NCBI GenBank assembly: GCA_015501055.1
Contig: JADNYV010000211.1
Location: 1 to 62,040 of the forward strand
Length of the DNA stretch: 62,040 nucleotides
Reading direction: 5' to 3'
Source: Mucidula mucida
Taxonomy: Eukaryota > Basidiomycota > Agaricomycetes > Agaricales > Physalacriaceae
In this document: positions 11,874 to 23,743 of the stretch, one piece after another
Position numbering within the stretch: the stretch's first letter is position 1
How the letters are laid out: the number at the start of each line of letters is the position of its first letter
The notes under the pieces: model-generated
The model's input: only the letters and a program-made list of their open reading frames with translations
Told to the model about the DNA's origin: nothing
The model's database searches: none
Made by a program: the position numbers and the translations under genes

Positions 11874-13081
11874 CAGTGTTGGGCGGGCATCTGCCCGACA
11901 TGTCAGTCAGATTGCTGAATAAGCAAAAGACACCTGTCGGACAGAGGCGGACAGATGTCGGTGTCTAACCGGCAAAACCGGTATTGCGTTGCCGTAGCCG
12001 GATGACTGCGATTGTCTTGATTGTTCCCTCTCCTTTCTGTCACCATCTTCTCACTGACTGAGAATGTGCGCACAAACAACGCTTCCAGTGCTTTACTAAG
12101 TCTGTTTTCATGTCCCTTTCATCGAACAACTACCATTTTTCTCCCGCTATCAATCCGATTGCAAGATAAATACTGAGCTATTGAGTCGTCACTTCCCATC
12201 ATCCCTCGAACCACCGCAAATGCCCAAAGCCGACGCCTCTGGGTGGTACAGAGACTACATCGTGCGAACGGCTCAGTGTGTTCGGTAACACATTAACAAA
12301 ACTTCGTACACGATTAGGCCTCGACAACCTCACTCGGCTCTCAGAACTCAAGTTGCACATTCAGGATCAGCACCTTCGTGCAAAGGAAGCACGGGAACGG
12401 CTGAAGAGACAATTTGGCGTAGACAAGGAGAATATGGAGCGGGCTCGAAGGGCACAGGAGGCTGAACGCCAGGGAACAGCGACCCAGGCTACTACCTCAA
12501 ATCAGAGTGATGATGACGAGGACATATCAATGACCGGTAGGCTTTAACCCGAGTCTCATGCTTTTTTCCAACTAACAGCACCTGATAGATGTAGCATCCA
12601 CAGAGCAAAGGCCCCGGAACTCGTTTAGGACATTCATCGAGAACCAGTTGCAGGCTATCGACGCGGATGCTGACGACAATGTTGATGAAGTTCCTGGCTT
12701 CGCAACGGACATCATTGGGAACAAGCTCACGCTGGAGGAGATGTTTGATTTCACAACAAGTACTGGTTCGAACGGTTCAAGAAGATAGCACAGATTTCAT
12801 TTGATGAGGAGTGTGCAATGTACGAGCTGATTGACTTGACGGGGCTGCTGACAGTGATCCGGAGGTTGACGTGGATGTTGATGGCATGCTAGAGGACAAT
12901 GTATTTGCTTAAATATAAATTTTAACATCTACATGCAACAGAGAATTGAAAAGGCGTCGCCGATGCGCGAGAGATCATCACTTGCCATTTACAGCGATCG
13001 ACACTCCGGACAGGTGTCCGACGCTTATAAATCTGTCCGACATCTGTCTGACACTGCCCGACAGTGACTTGGCCAACACTT
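11874..13081. mobile_element. hAT-like DNA transposon, decayed
   Basis: The left end is cagtgttgggcggg; the right end, reversed, is aagtgttggccaag. Flanking 8-bp direct repeats are cttcatag (11866-11873) and cttcaaag (13082-13089), one mismatch, which fits the hAT target duplication length. Both subterminal regions carry many copies of a tgtccgac/gtcggaca motif, a usual place for hAT transposase binding. Inside, plus-strand fragments read LTKLRTRLGLDNLTRLSELK, then NKLTLEEMFDFT and, after a frameshift, YWFERFKKIAQISFDEE. It sits in the upstream region of copy B, whose continuation resumes after 13089 and matches sequence upstream of copy A. Confidence 0.7.
12278..12905 (+). pseudogene. fragments of a protein carried by the hAT-like element
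   Basis: An 89-residue frame (MFGNTLTKLRTRLGLDN..., ending MTGRL) is followed after a short possible intron by a frame reading EQRPRNSFRTFIENQLQAID and PGFATDIIGNKLTLEEMFDF. A frameshift at about 12755 leads to YWFERFKKIAQISFDEECAM, closing with a stop near 12890. Probably a remnant of the element's own protein region; no catalytic residues of a hAT transposase can be seen. Confidence 0.4.
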
Positions 13082-13340
13082 CTTCAAAGGCTAGTATTCG
13101 CAAATGCCAGCTCCTATGGGGGAATTGGAGAGTACAAGTCTGTTGAACGAGTCCAGACACGGAGTGAAAGAATCAATACGGACCATTGACTAGAGAGTCC
13201 GTGGGAACAATCTAATGCATCGGTGTTGCGGGTGCGAGGTCCTCCAACAGACACGTGAGTCGATGGATGGCGGAAAATAGTGTATACTATATATTATACA
13301 CTGGCCTACGCGACATTCATAATGTAACTGCGTCCGTCGG

Positions 13341-13390
13341 CGGTTGTTGTTGTTGTTACACGATGGTGGTTGTTGTTGTTGTTGTTGTTA
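13341..13390. repeat. GTT microsatellite
   Basis: Two runs of gtt units (about 4 and 6) are separated by acacgatggtg. Simple repeat; the open frame through it is not credible as a gene. Confidence 0.8.
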
Positions 13391-13850
13391 AACAGCCTAT
13401 TGGCCCACATGACCGGCTGGCCGCAAGAGGTGCGCACGCGATGACGACATAAGCCATCACCCGTACGTCTCTTGCGCTCTCTACCCTCCCAAGAAGCCGA
13501 GCTCACCGTCGAACCACGGCGGTAGAACTTCAAGGTCAGGCAGGAGCACCAAAGGAGAGGAGAATACGAGAATGTATGTTCACAATTCAACAGAGATAGT
13601 GCTCGGCTTGTTCGGCGTGAGCCTCACCCGGCAATCACCAGCAAACTGTACAGTGCGACTGAAGCCACCAAAACTTTACCAACGTTGAGCCAGCTGCAGG
13701 CGGCCAAAAGAATAGAAATATATATATATGAGGCCATCTTCGTCGCTTGAACCAACGTACACAGGATGCCAGTTCAACTATAAGGTAGAAAAAGACAGAA
13801 GCGGTTTGCATGTCTCTCGCAATAGTCGCGGCTTTCAACGGAACGTAGCT

Positions 13851-14150
13851 TACGCCTATCGTGCTCGGGTCGTAGCCTTCAACGTCCTCGATCCAAGATC
13901 TTAAGACACAAATAAAACAATCCTTATGCCTATTGAACTCGGGTCACAGCAGAACGTATACCACACGCCTATCGAGCTCGGGTCGTGGCCTTCATCGCCT
14001 AAAGAAATCTGGGCGGCAGTGATGTGGTGGTGGCAAGACGCGCGCCTGTCGTGCTCGGGTCGCGGTCTTCAGAACAAATGCAAGGCAAACGACAAAATGC
14101 AAAGCTAACAACAAACACGCGCCTATCGAGCTCGGGCAGCGGTCGTATGC
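13851..14150. repeat. degenerate minisatellite, GCCTATCGAGCTCGGGTCG core
   Basis: Five copies of a core close to gcctatcgagctcgggtcg occur at about 13858, 13927, 13968, 14042 and 14117, often followed by cggccttca-like sequence. Spacing is 41-76 bases. No coding frame. It lies in the spacer between copies B and C. Confidence 0.65.
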
Positions 14151-14325
14151 GTGGAAGTGGATGGTAGTGTAGGGTAGATGGTGGTGGTAGGTGGCCAACA
14201 AGTACTAAGTGATGGCAGTGGTTGACGCGTCGGGACCAAACAGGGTAGCAGAGCCACACGATCAATCCTTCTTTTTCGCCACTCTTCTGAGTCCTCATCA
14301 TTCGTTCACAATAATACAGGTAAAA

Positions 14326-17199
14326 TTACAGTCTCTCAGATACACCTGAAAGCCAAGCCTGCATATTTCTGGTACTTTCTACTGGCTTTTTCAAATCGAA
14401 AAAGCTGCTCAGATTCCGCTTCGGCTCTTTCCACGAGTGATAATCTTCACGGAACGCCGCGCTGACTGCTTCGCCAACGTGAGCCTCTATAACAGCGTTC
14501 ACGTGTTTGGACAACGTCCTAGATCCTTGTAGCCTGAGCAACGCGAATAGGCTATAAGCATCAGACGGTTTGGATATATCGAAAATGAAATCGGTGTCGG
14601 AAAGTTCTTGAATTATGCATTCACTCTACGCTCAAGAGAGTCAGATGTGGACTTCGGGCTGCAACAAATTCTACCTTGTCCATATATCCCACGAACACGT
14701 TTACCGTATTGCAGTCAAGGAGAAAGCCAAGCACAGCGGCAGTAGAAGCGAGCTGATGCATCTCCCATATCGCTAGAGCAGACCGCATGGAGATGGCGAG
14801 GTGTGCGACGTGCTTCTCTCTCTCCGTAGCATCGTCGGGAGTCAGGACGTATTCAACAACGAAGACGGGCATGCCGACAGGAAGTGTATCGTGACGGTCG
14901 GCTTCGAGATCAGTACACACACATAGGTCTGCGCATACACGATGGGCGTGATCCGATCCCGAAGACTCGCGGAGCGTTCTCCACTCCTGTTCACGGCGCC
15001 AACAGATAGACTCTACGGGCATGAGAAAAGCCATGTCTGGGCGGATCACATCCAAGTTGAGCGTATCCAGTTCGTCGAGTGTTGAAGGTTCTAATCGAAG
15101 ACGACGGTGAACCGCCCATGCTTGTATCTGAGCGGAATAGTATATGAAAAGAGGCCTTCAAGTACTGTCTGGGAGTACTACTTACCGCAATATTAAAACA
15201 TCGCAGCACCGTGCAGCTTCTGTGAACAACGTTCGGTACAACGTGAGCCAGTTGTTTGTTAGAGTGTGGCCTCTGGTGAGAGGACTATGCAGCAGATCTA
15301 GGGCACGAGCGCACGCAGACAATGAATATAGGAGATTGTCGGAGATATAGCCAAGCTGCGTCTGGTCGCTATCAGGCGCGTCTGGAGCCCCACGACCAAT
15401 CACATCCGTGCCATGCGCAGACCAGAAGGTATCAGCAAGAGCTTGTACTCGGCGTGACATGCCTTTCTTACTGTCTTCCACAGCGTCCTATAGATATTCT
15501 TTGATTAGATTGAGGAGTCGAAAATGATAAACATTCGAATTCAAACCTGCACAACCGCAAAGGATACAGGATTTGTTGCTGTACAAAGGTCTAACCAATC
15601 CCGAACGTGAGAAGGAAGACTCGCTGTCGACGCTGGGCTTGCAACAAGCGTAATCCGACCACGCCGAAGCCAGTCAGCGATTCTGCGTGTAGAGCTGACG
15701 AAAAGGAATCTGCCAAACGGTCAGTACAATTACGATGGCGACGACGGTACGCACTGGAGAAGCGGATCGTCTACTACCAACGGAGGACGTGCACTGTCAA
15801 TGACACGCCTCCTCTCCGTAGGTGGGACTGTGGTCGGCCATTCGTACAGCAGCGGACTCAAATCGGCCTCTTTGTTGTCCAGCAGAGCCGTCAGGTGCAA
15901 AGATACCTTTGCTGAGACTGCCTGTAGATTTCCCAGAAGGGCATATAAATGCATCATTTGGATGCTGTTCGAGACGTCAAAAACCGACCGGTAATATTTG
16001 GCGATGTGAACTTGGTGTATCATTGGCTGTGAATCACATCAGTTCCGGAACAGGTTCGACATCGCAGGCGACAGTACCTCGTCGTCTTCAATGACGCCTG
16101 CGAACAAGCTAAATTCGTAGACATTGCCAGCAAAGAGGCCGAATGCAGGTGTTCTTAGTCCAAGGGCATCGTACAAGGCTAAAACAGCCATCATCCCGAC
16201 ATGAAGGTGATCCAAATGAGGGTCCACCCCGACATCACGGGTCGACCCCCAACATTTGTTGTATTCAACGAGAAGTACCGGTACTTCCAGGAGAGGCGAA
16301 TGGGATCCACTGTCGAACTTGTGGGCCGGGTGGAATCTATGTGCCCGGGCGGTGAACGGAGAACGAGAAGGTTCGGATTCGGGGATTTGTACAGAAAATA
16401 CAACATCCGGGATGACAACGGGCCAGTCGCCACCATGGGCTTGATTCGCGTACACAGACCATCTCGGACGAAAGCTAGTAGAAGATTCTTCAGACACAAT
16501 GCCCACCGTCCAATAAGAGCTTACCTAGCGGCAATGTTTATATCTCCAAGCACATCACGTTCAATGTACTCGAAGATCATATCATACGCCGGTGTCCAGA
16601 TGAGACTTGGAGTTAAGAATTCTACTTTAGCATACTCCGTTGCACACTGAAATCTTGCGACAACGCTGAGTGACAGGGCTCGATGCAATAACAACTCAAA
16701 GGGGAGTCCAGAGGGCAACAAGGCACACTCATTCGAGAACTTAGGCCACCTCGAACTGTTATAATGCAGTTTTAGCAAGTCTAATCTGGCTTTAGACTGT
16801 TCAATTAGTAGATGAGGTTCGGGGCACGGTTTCTAAACAGGGGTTCAGCGACGTATGATCAGAGAACCCTGTTTTTTTACCTTACCAACTTCATGATCCA
16901 GTCTGGCAGCGAGAACCGAAGTATGTCTTGTACAGCCTCCCTAACATTGCGATCCAGACCTGGTCCGTCTGGAAAACCATGCAATGGAAACGGGATGCTT
17001 GTCACCGTCTCATTTTCAGCCGCATAAAGCCACCTGAGTCGGGATTGACACACAAGTAATGGGCTGAAATAAGGGTGTCTACGCACATGCGCGCCTCGTC
17101 GTCTGAGCACTGTGGATATGAATTAGCTGGTGATACGTCTTCGTCGTTGTCAAAAGACATTTGCGTAGAGTCTTCGTCACTGTCATTGTCAAAAGACAT
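14326..17199 (-). CDS. nine-exon family of unknown function, copy C
   Basis: Third minus-strand copy, start at 17199 (MSFDNDSDEDSTQM, about two acidic repeat units, then SYPQCSDDEARM), stop at 14326. Landmarks match copy A closely: LTPSLIWTPAYDMIFEYIE, IPDVVFSVQIPESEP, VPVLLVEYNKCWGST, GMMAVLALYDALG, SDNLLYSLSACARA, RPDMAFLMPVESI, HVAHLAISMRSALAIWEM. Compared with A it lacks a few residues in exon 3, with the frame kept. No stop found in the joined exons. Exon 7 is identical to that of A. The gene starts about 290 bases downstream of the P450 stop, on the same strand; A keeps a relic of that P450 end upstream, so C is probably the source and A the derived copy. Confidence 0.6.
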
Positions 17200-17490
17200 A
17201 TGCGTCCAGAAATTGGCGATGGTGGAAAGTTGAAAGAAGTTCGTTGCTACGCCGAGAGTTTCCGCACACGTACTGAATAAGTAGTGTAAGTCAGGGTCGA
17301 AACTAGATTGAGTATTGATATTGAACCGGCGGCGCCAACCTCCGGAAGACTGCAAGGCTATCTGCAAATGTCAGAGGATCCATATATACATTGGAGAGTA
17401 CGAGTCAAACCACTGCCGTCCTACTCTATACACGACAAGAATGCAACATATGTTAGTAAATTTACAGTGATACAAAATCTACGACTCCCG

Positions 17491-19499
17491 TCATTCTCGT
17501 CGCGAGAACCTCACCATCATACTCCGCGGCTTATGCATGAATCCCTCCGTGGTCTCCAAGACCGGCGACTGCAGCTGTATGTTATAACGCAGTAGCACCG
17601 TGCTGAGCACCAATCGCATCTCCATATAAGCAAGACTGGTGGTGTGGTCATCAGTCATCATTAAACATTATTCAGGTGGAGCGCTTACTTTCTTCCAAGC
17701 TGAAAAGTTATTAGTACTAAACGTCGTATTGAGTTTGAACGTTAAACTTACACAAGCGCGCGGGCCTTTCCCAAATGTCAACAAACACGACTTCAAGTCC
17801 AAGTCCTTCGCTTCTAGCCATCGTTCAGGTCGAAAGACCTCTGGATCGCCCCAAATACGCGCATCGTGTTGGATCGTCCACGCCGGTACCGACATCTCAG
17901 TCTGACATTTACCATCATCACAGCTTCCAACTTCTTGCGAAAAAAGCACACACCCCTTCCGGAAAGAACCGCCCACAACAATGTGCCCCACCAGCCGGGA
18001 CAGATCTATGCAGACCAATAGCAGTCGTAGCGAACATTCTTAGCCTTTCGAAAGTACTTAAACTGAGAAATCAATAGCAAAAGGACAGTAGGGTACACAC
18101 CCTTCATCAATAGTCGCGTCCAGATACGGAATGTCCTTGACATGTTCATACCTCATCTCTGCGGTATCACCATCGAACGCGTCCTCAAGCGCACTGAGAA
18201 GCTTACGGTGCACACGCGGATGGGTCACAACAAGATGCAGAATCGCCGTCATCGAATTGGACGTCGTGTCGGAACCCGCAATCCTAACGCACTGTCAGTC
18301 GAATACATCACTCGCAATGAAGGACTGACAGAAGCGTAACAGCTTCTGCTATTAGCTCCGTGGTCTGCTTGGGCGTCAGCCGCTCTGGATTTTCCGAACG
18401 CGCTTTGATGAGCTTGCTTAAAATATCGTTCCTATCCGTGCGACACTTCAGTCGATGAGTGACCCTTCGGCGCGCGAGATCCTCGAGCCCCGCGGCGCAC
18501 CGTCGTCCGCGAATGAAGAACGGGTCCGGAATGAACTTGGCGATAGCTTTGAACCACGGGTGCAGACCCAATACCGCCGCGAGATGTTCACGCTGTTGTA
18601 GATCATGATGAGCATCTTAGGCATCCAAAAATGAACGTACTTCATCAACGAGAGCGATCGCGTGTTCATGCGAGATATTTCCGTCAGGACGTTGAATCGA
18701 AACAACATCACTGCCCTATTCTTGAAGCATAAGCCAACAATACGATCTCATTATGGTAGAGAAAAAAAACCTACACGTCTAACCATCCCAATCGCCTCCC
18801 CAAACGCCAGATCAGAGAGCACATCAAAAGCAAGGTAATTGAACCACAGCAGCGCATCAGCCCATTCACCCGTCTCGCACATCTCATCCACCTTGCCCAC
18901 GAACGTGCTCATCACAACATGCATATAATCCGTAAACTGCGCCAGCGACGTGGCCGAAAACGTCCCCGACATCATCCTCCGCTTCTGTGCATGGTCCCGC
19001 CGATCCGTCGTCGAAAACACCGACGGCGCGTCCCCAACAAACGCGCCATAAAACACACTCGACTTGCTGAACGCGCGCGTGCCTTGGCCGTATATCACGG
19101 GTATCGCGTCCCGGTGCGCGACCGAGATGTGATTGGGCGAGATTCGCACAAAGGTGCCGTATTTCTTTTGGGAACGGATGAGATTAAAAGATGCAACTCG
19201 CGAATCAGCTTCGCGCGCACCTGGTGTAGCTCGTGGACGGCTAGGTAGCGGCGCCCCATGCGTGCATGGTACGGCAACCAGAGTGGGGTGTACCGAGCGA
19301 GGAGTGGTCCAGGAATGTCCCGAAAGGGATCCGTGAGGTGTATCTTCCGAAGAAAGTTGACGATGGCTAACAAGATTAGGAGAGTCATAATCCTTCGAAG
19401 AATCGTCGGTATGAATGACCAGTGATAGAGAGTAGAACACGTACTGGCTATGGGGTAAGGTGACATGTGCGAAGAATGCGTCCAAGTAATGAAGAACAT
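17491..19499 (-). CDS. cytochrome P450 monooxygenase
   Basis: A heme-thiolate monooxygenase, probably ER-anchored: near the N-terminus a hydrophobic segment (IMTLLILLAIVNFL) is followed by DPFRDIPGPLLARYTPLWL, the proline-rich hinge. Also visible are NYLAFDVLSDLAFGE, the I-helix IAGSDTTSNS, the K-helix EGLR (its exons join inside this motif), FRPERW and the heme loop FGKGPRAC|LGRNLAYMEMRL. The heme loop is split: one exon ends at the cysteine (17752), an 11-base exon at 17689-17699 follows, and the last exon is 17491-17635. All canonical residues are present and no stop appears in the joined frame, so it looks functional. The sequence recalls fungal benzoate-4-monooxygenase-like P450s, but substrate and CYP family cannot be set from here. 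A start at 19499 is preferred because its frame contains the membrane anchor; 19506 in another frame is less likely. Confidence 0.85.
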
Positions 19500-19509
19500 T
19501 GCCCATTAA

Positions 19510-21660
19510 ACGCTACCAATGCTTGATGGAAAAGAAGAAGAAAACAGATGTGCTGAGATGCACTGGAATAACATGCACCTCCTTTTATAAACCGCCCGGT
19601 CTGCTAAGTACATCAGATCCACTGATCTCGGGCGGGTAAAGATAGAATAGTCTTCGAGACGTGATGCCAACGGTTCATCCAAACGCGGAATGATTTAGAG
19701 TTTTCGAAAATGTGACGAGTATTCATCTCGCTTGGGTGTCTAGTGGGGCTCGACTCTGAAAGCGGAATTTTACCTTCACGGATGTTCGAACATCGGATAG
19801 AAGATGCTGGGTCGATGAATTCTGTCAGAATAGGAGGGTGACAGCGGAAAACATTTGTTCGTTTCGTAGGACGGTGCAACCGTAAGATACGATTTCGGGA
19901 ACCGATGGAAATCTCGGTCACAAGGATGTCGACTCAACTGATATGAGGCTACATTGTAGATAGGGACCAGGAAGATGCGAATGTGCGTCATCACAAGAAT
20001 CTACTTCTTTCGCGTTCAGCAAATCTTTTGTGAACAGTTGGACGAGAAGTATACCGAACACATAAGATAAAACATAGGGAGCAAAACGTTTCTTTGCGTA
20101 TGCGCGTCCGATCGCCGGTCTTGCAAACCGAATTTGAGCGCCGATTCCCAGATGCAGCCAACAGCACGTAGTCATTCATTTGCGAACCATACGGAGGTGT
20201 GATAAATGAATTTGCGGAAGGATGTTCCTCATTGCAATAGACATCATCTCCAAAAGCTTGGTATTCTGGTAGTATGTAGTGCAGTCGTAGTACGATAGTT
20301 GCCAGAAACTGTCTGGACGTCGAATTGAAATTAGCACAGTTGAGTTGGCGCCAATCTACCGGGGGGTACATTCTGCAGGAGACATCAGAATGAAGCGATA
20401 TATACAGGTAAGAAATGCACCACACCAAAACCGTTCCAATGTAAATATAAATTCATTTCGCAAAGCCAGATCGGATTGGACCGCGAACACTCCTCCGGTT
20501 TGTCCCAGGAAATTGCGATGTCGGCTAGTACATCAAAATGTCGTTCTGTTAGCCGCGTCGGGCGTCGCTAGCATGCATCCGCTGTCCTTGGCATTCAGAT
20601 GATTCACCATCGCGTCTTCCACCCCGCTGTCGGGACAGACGACTTCGTTCCTCGAGGCCATTTTCTACTCGATTCGTCACCTGTATGAGTGTTGGGTATG
20701 AAGGAATATCCAACTGTATCAACGAGTCCACTATATGTAGTCCGAAATGCGCCATCGGATGCATTGAGCCTTTGTCCAAATCGCTAATTGCGCTAGGCAT
20801 GGGTACGAATGTAGGGTTGTCCTAGAAGACTTGGTTCATTGACAATTTCGGCGGTCCTCGTCGTCGGACACAGCGACCAGCCAGTCTTGCGACTCATCGG
20901 CGATGGATTGTTGTGGCAAGAGGATTGGGGGTATGTGTGACTGGCATAACACCGTGACAGCAGCCGTCTTCTAATCCAGGTTTTTGACTCCAAAGATACC
21001 AGGACGAGCCGGGTCTCAACCTTTGTCTGCGAGGCGGTTGAACAGAACCTGTGTCACGCTCTGCTAGCCATATCTCCATCACATAGGTCCCTAACCCAAA
21101 TTCATGCTCTCACATACTGGTGCTGCCAGTGAGTCGTCGGCCGATTTGGAGAAACGACTCCCGCGCGTGTCTCGATACCGACAAGTATGACACTGATTCG
21201 GTCTGTCCCGCAGCAGCATTGACAACTTCTTCGACGATCAACGAATTGTCCTTCGTGGTTAATGCTCATCGTCTGAATCGCCTTATTGGCTAGGTTCTAG
21301 CCTTGCTGTAATGGCTATTGTTGACTGGTCGACTTCGTAAACGGTATTGGATCTACAGCTTGGGAAACAGCAGGCTGGTATGCTGCAGGAGGTACTACCT
21401 GCCTCCCTACCCTCCTCCAGAATGAGACTCGTGTTCTAAATGTTGTTGGAAGCATCCCAATTCCCAATCAGTGGTGTGCCCCTTCTTATGTGAACTCGAA
21501 TTCGTTCTACACTGTGCTCATTTGAATCTGGCTTGTTTTCAAACAGTTTCAAGATTCAGTTCATGAATTCAGAGATATCTCTACAAAGTTGTCCATGCCA
21601 AAGGCTCCTGTAGACTTTAGATGATACAAGTAGTAGCTCTACCATAACCAAGATTGCTAT
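19510..21660. other. 2.1-kb stretch without a recognised gene
   Basis: Only short open frames occur. The best, on minus at 20549-20815, reads DNPTFVPMPSAISDLDKGSM and later SYPTLIQVTNRVENGLEERS; it has no recognised homologue and no clear start. The upstream region of the P450 (TATA-like tttataaa at 19583 on plus, reversed) lies at the left edge. Confidence 0.35.
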
Positions 21661-23246
21661 CTATGAATGCTCCTTCTGAATGAACTTTGCAATAGTCTGC
21701 AGCTGGATATTCGACGTCCCTTCATAAATCGCCCCAATCTTCGAATCTCGCCAATACTTCTCCACCCCCGTCTCCCGCGTGAACCCAGTACCTCCCATCC
21801 ACTCAATGGCCTTGCCGCTCACGCTCTCCGCGACTTTGCTCGCCCACCATTTCGCCATGGCAGCCTCCTTCACAAAACTCAAACCCGACTCTTTCCGGCG
21901 GGCAGCATTATATGTGAGCAGGCGCGCTGCCTCGATCTGTGTCGCGGCTTCTGCAAACTGGAATGCCATGCCCTGGAAAGTGCCGATGGGCTGACCAAAT
22001 TGTGAACGCTGGTACGTGTATGGCACTGCCAGGTCGAAGGCACCCTGTGCGAGTCCAAGCATCTGAGCAGCAATTCCGATGCGTCCTATTCAATGTTAGC
22101 CAGAAAACTCTTGCCCGCAGAGGACAACATACCCTCATTTAATATCTCAATAGCGATCTAGAAAACCTGTGAGATTTACGTCGACTAAAAAGCAGACTAC
22201 TAACCTTGTAACCTTTTCCTTCACCACCAATTATGTTTGCCGCCGGAATCTTGACGTCGTCAAAGCTCAAGGTACACGTCGACGACGCGCGGATGCCTAA
22301 CTTCTCCTCCTTTTTAGCAATCTGGACGCCCATGTCCTTGGTCGCGAGGAAACACGTTATGCCTTTGTAACCCTTCGATGAGTCGATCTAAGAACGCGTA
22401 AGAACATGCTACGCGTCAAGGACAAGTAGAGACCAACGTTGGCAAATACGAGGAATATCTCGGCTTCGTAAGAGTTTGTAATCCACATCTTGGATCCGTT
22501 GATAATGTAGTCGTCGCCTGACTTTGTCGCGCGGGTCTGCAGAGCGAATGCGTCTGATCCTGAGGCCGCCTCTGAGAGACAGAAAGATCCGAGCTGTTCC
22601 TAGCGTTAGCGAAGTCGTTGACGAGGTAAGGCGGCACTGACCTTAGACTCTGAGAGTTGTGGTAACCACTTTGCCTTCTGTTCTTCGGTGGCATACTTGC
22701 GGAGGACCGTGTTCACGAGAGTGTTGTGTACGTCACACAACACAGACACGGAAGGATCAACTTTCGCGAGCTCCTCAATGGCGATAATGGCGGACGTGAA
22801 CGAAGACTCGGAGCCGCCGTAGTCCGCAGAGGTTTCTATACCCATCAACTAGCCCAACGTTAGCCCCAATACGAAGTAGAAGCACACGGACGTACACCCT
22901 GCTCAAAGAGTCCCTTTATAATGGACGGATCCATCATCTCCTTCTCGTCCATTTCCCGTACTTTGGGCTTCACAACGTCAGTCGCAAAGCGTTGCACTGC
23001 CAAACGGTTGATGTCAACAAAACCAACAAAACTAGGTGACATACCGCTCTCCCTGATCATGTTCTCCTCCTCAGTGAACGTGTCAAGCGACGCTATACGG
23101 GCGCCCTCGACATTCCTGCGAGTCCTCGTCGTCGCGAATCCCCTAAAACCATCCTATGAGCTCGCTGGCGGACGTCGGCGACGGGCTTACCTAGCCACAG
23201 TGCGGCGCGGTACGGGCAGAGCAGTCTTCACGATGTTTCTGAACAT
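21661..23246 (-). CDS. short/branched-chain acyl-CoA dehydrogenase, mitochondrial
   Basis: An FAD-dependent acyl-CoA dehydrogenase that oxidises short or 2-methyl-branched acyl-CoAs in mitochondria (beta-oxidation, isoleucine/valine breakdown). The start at 23246 gives a basic targeting leader ([19 protein letters not shown]), followed by [14 protein letters not shown]. Landmarks in order: [77 protein letters not shown], then [50 protein letters not shown], and [14 protein letters not shown], whose glutamate is the catalytic base in this family. The C-terminus is FIQKEHS. At least five short introns interrupt it. Reading frames are open across all exons checked, so the gene looks intact. It lies tail-to-start behind the P450 on the same strand, with no obvious functional link. 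Confidence 0.9.
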
Positions 23247-23743
23247 GGTGGTGAGAGGATAAGGAGAAAATGGCCAACGGTCGGCTCAAAATAAAAGCTA
23301 CGATCTTGCCCCGAGATGGAGAGAATGCAGAGTGGAAATCAGCTGCTAGCTACCCCGCATTTCGATTAACACCGGCTTTCGGCATTCCTCGAGCCGGAAA
23401 AGCGCTCCGTACCAAATTTGAGAGTTCAAAGTACTTATTGCAAGTTAAGAGTTGTCGTCATTACAATACATCTTTTGAGATGAATGAAATCGTTAAAGGA
23501 AGAGATACGATGGTCCAAACTACATTTCTAGTTGCAAGGCTGTTGCTAACAATCCTAAACTTCATGACTCGAGTCTTAGACCAGTACTGTAAGGCTGAGT
23601 GAACCAGCTGTGCTGATACTTAGTAGTAAATAAAGAACGATACATGGTGATGCATAAGCAGAAAAGGCATAGTACAACAGAAGAAGAAACCGCATGTATA
23701 TATATGAAACAGAATTGATTAAAGGATTCCACCTTGCCTCTCA

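Larger units (their letters stand above)
13090..14325. other. spacer between copy B upstream region and copy C
   Basis: The first 150 bases match DNA upstream of copy A (around 6700-6830). The rest holds the two simple repeats listed separately. No gene recognised. Confidence 0.4.

Noticed and set aside
12760..12780. ggttcgaa motif resembling a tRNA B box
   Set aside because: It lies inside the hAT coding relic, with no A box or cloverleaf around it. No tRNA gene was found by eye in the window.
13306..13590. 94-codon open frame on minus with a run of Asn
   Set aside because: The Asn run is only the GTT microsatellite read backwards; no other coding sign.
17491..17570. First taken as a second LINE fragment because it matches 6901-6972
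   Set aside because: The shared part is the P450 C-terminus, contiguous with P450 exons here; only the 6973-7220 part is LINE.
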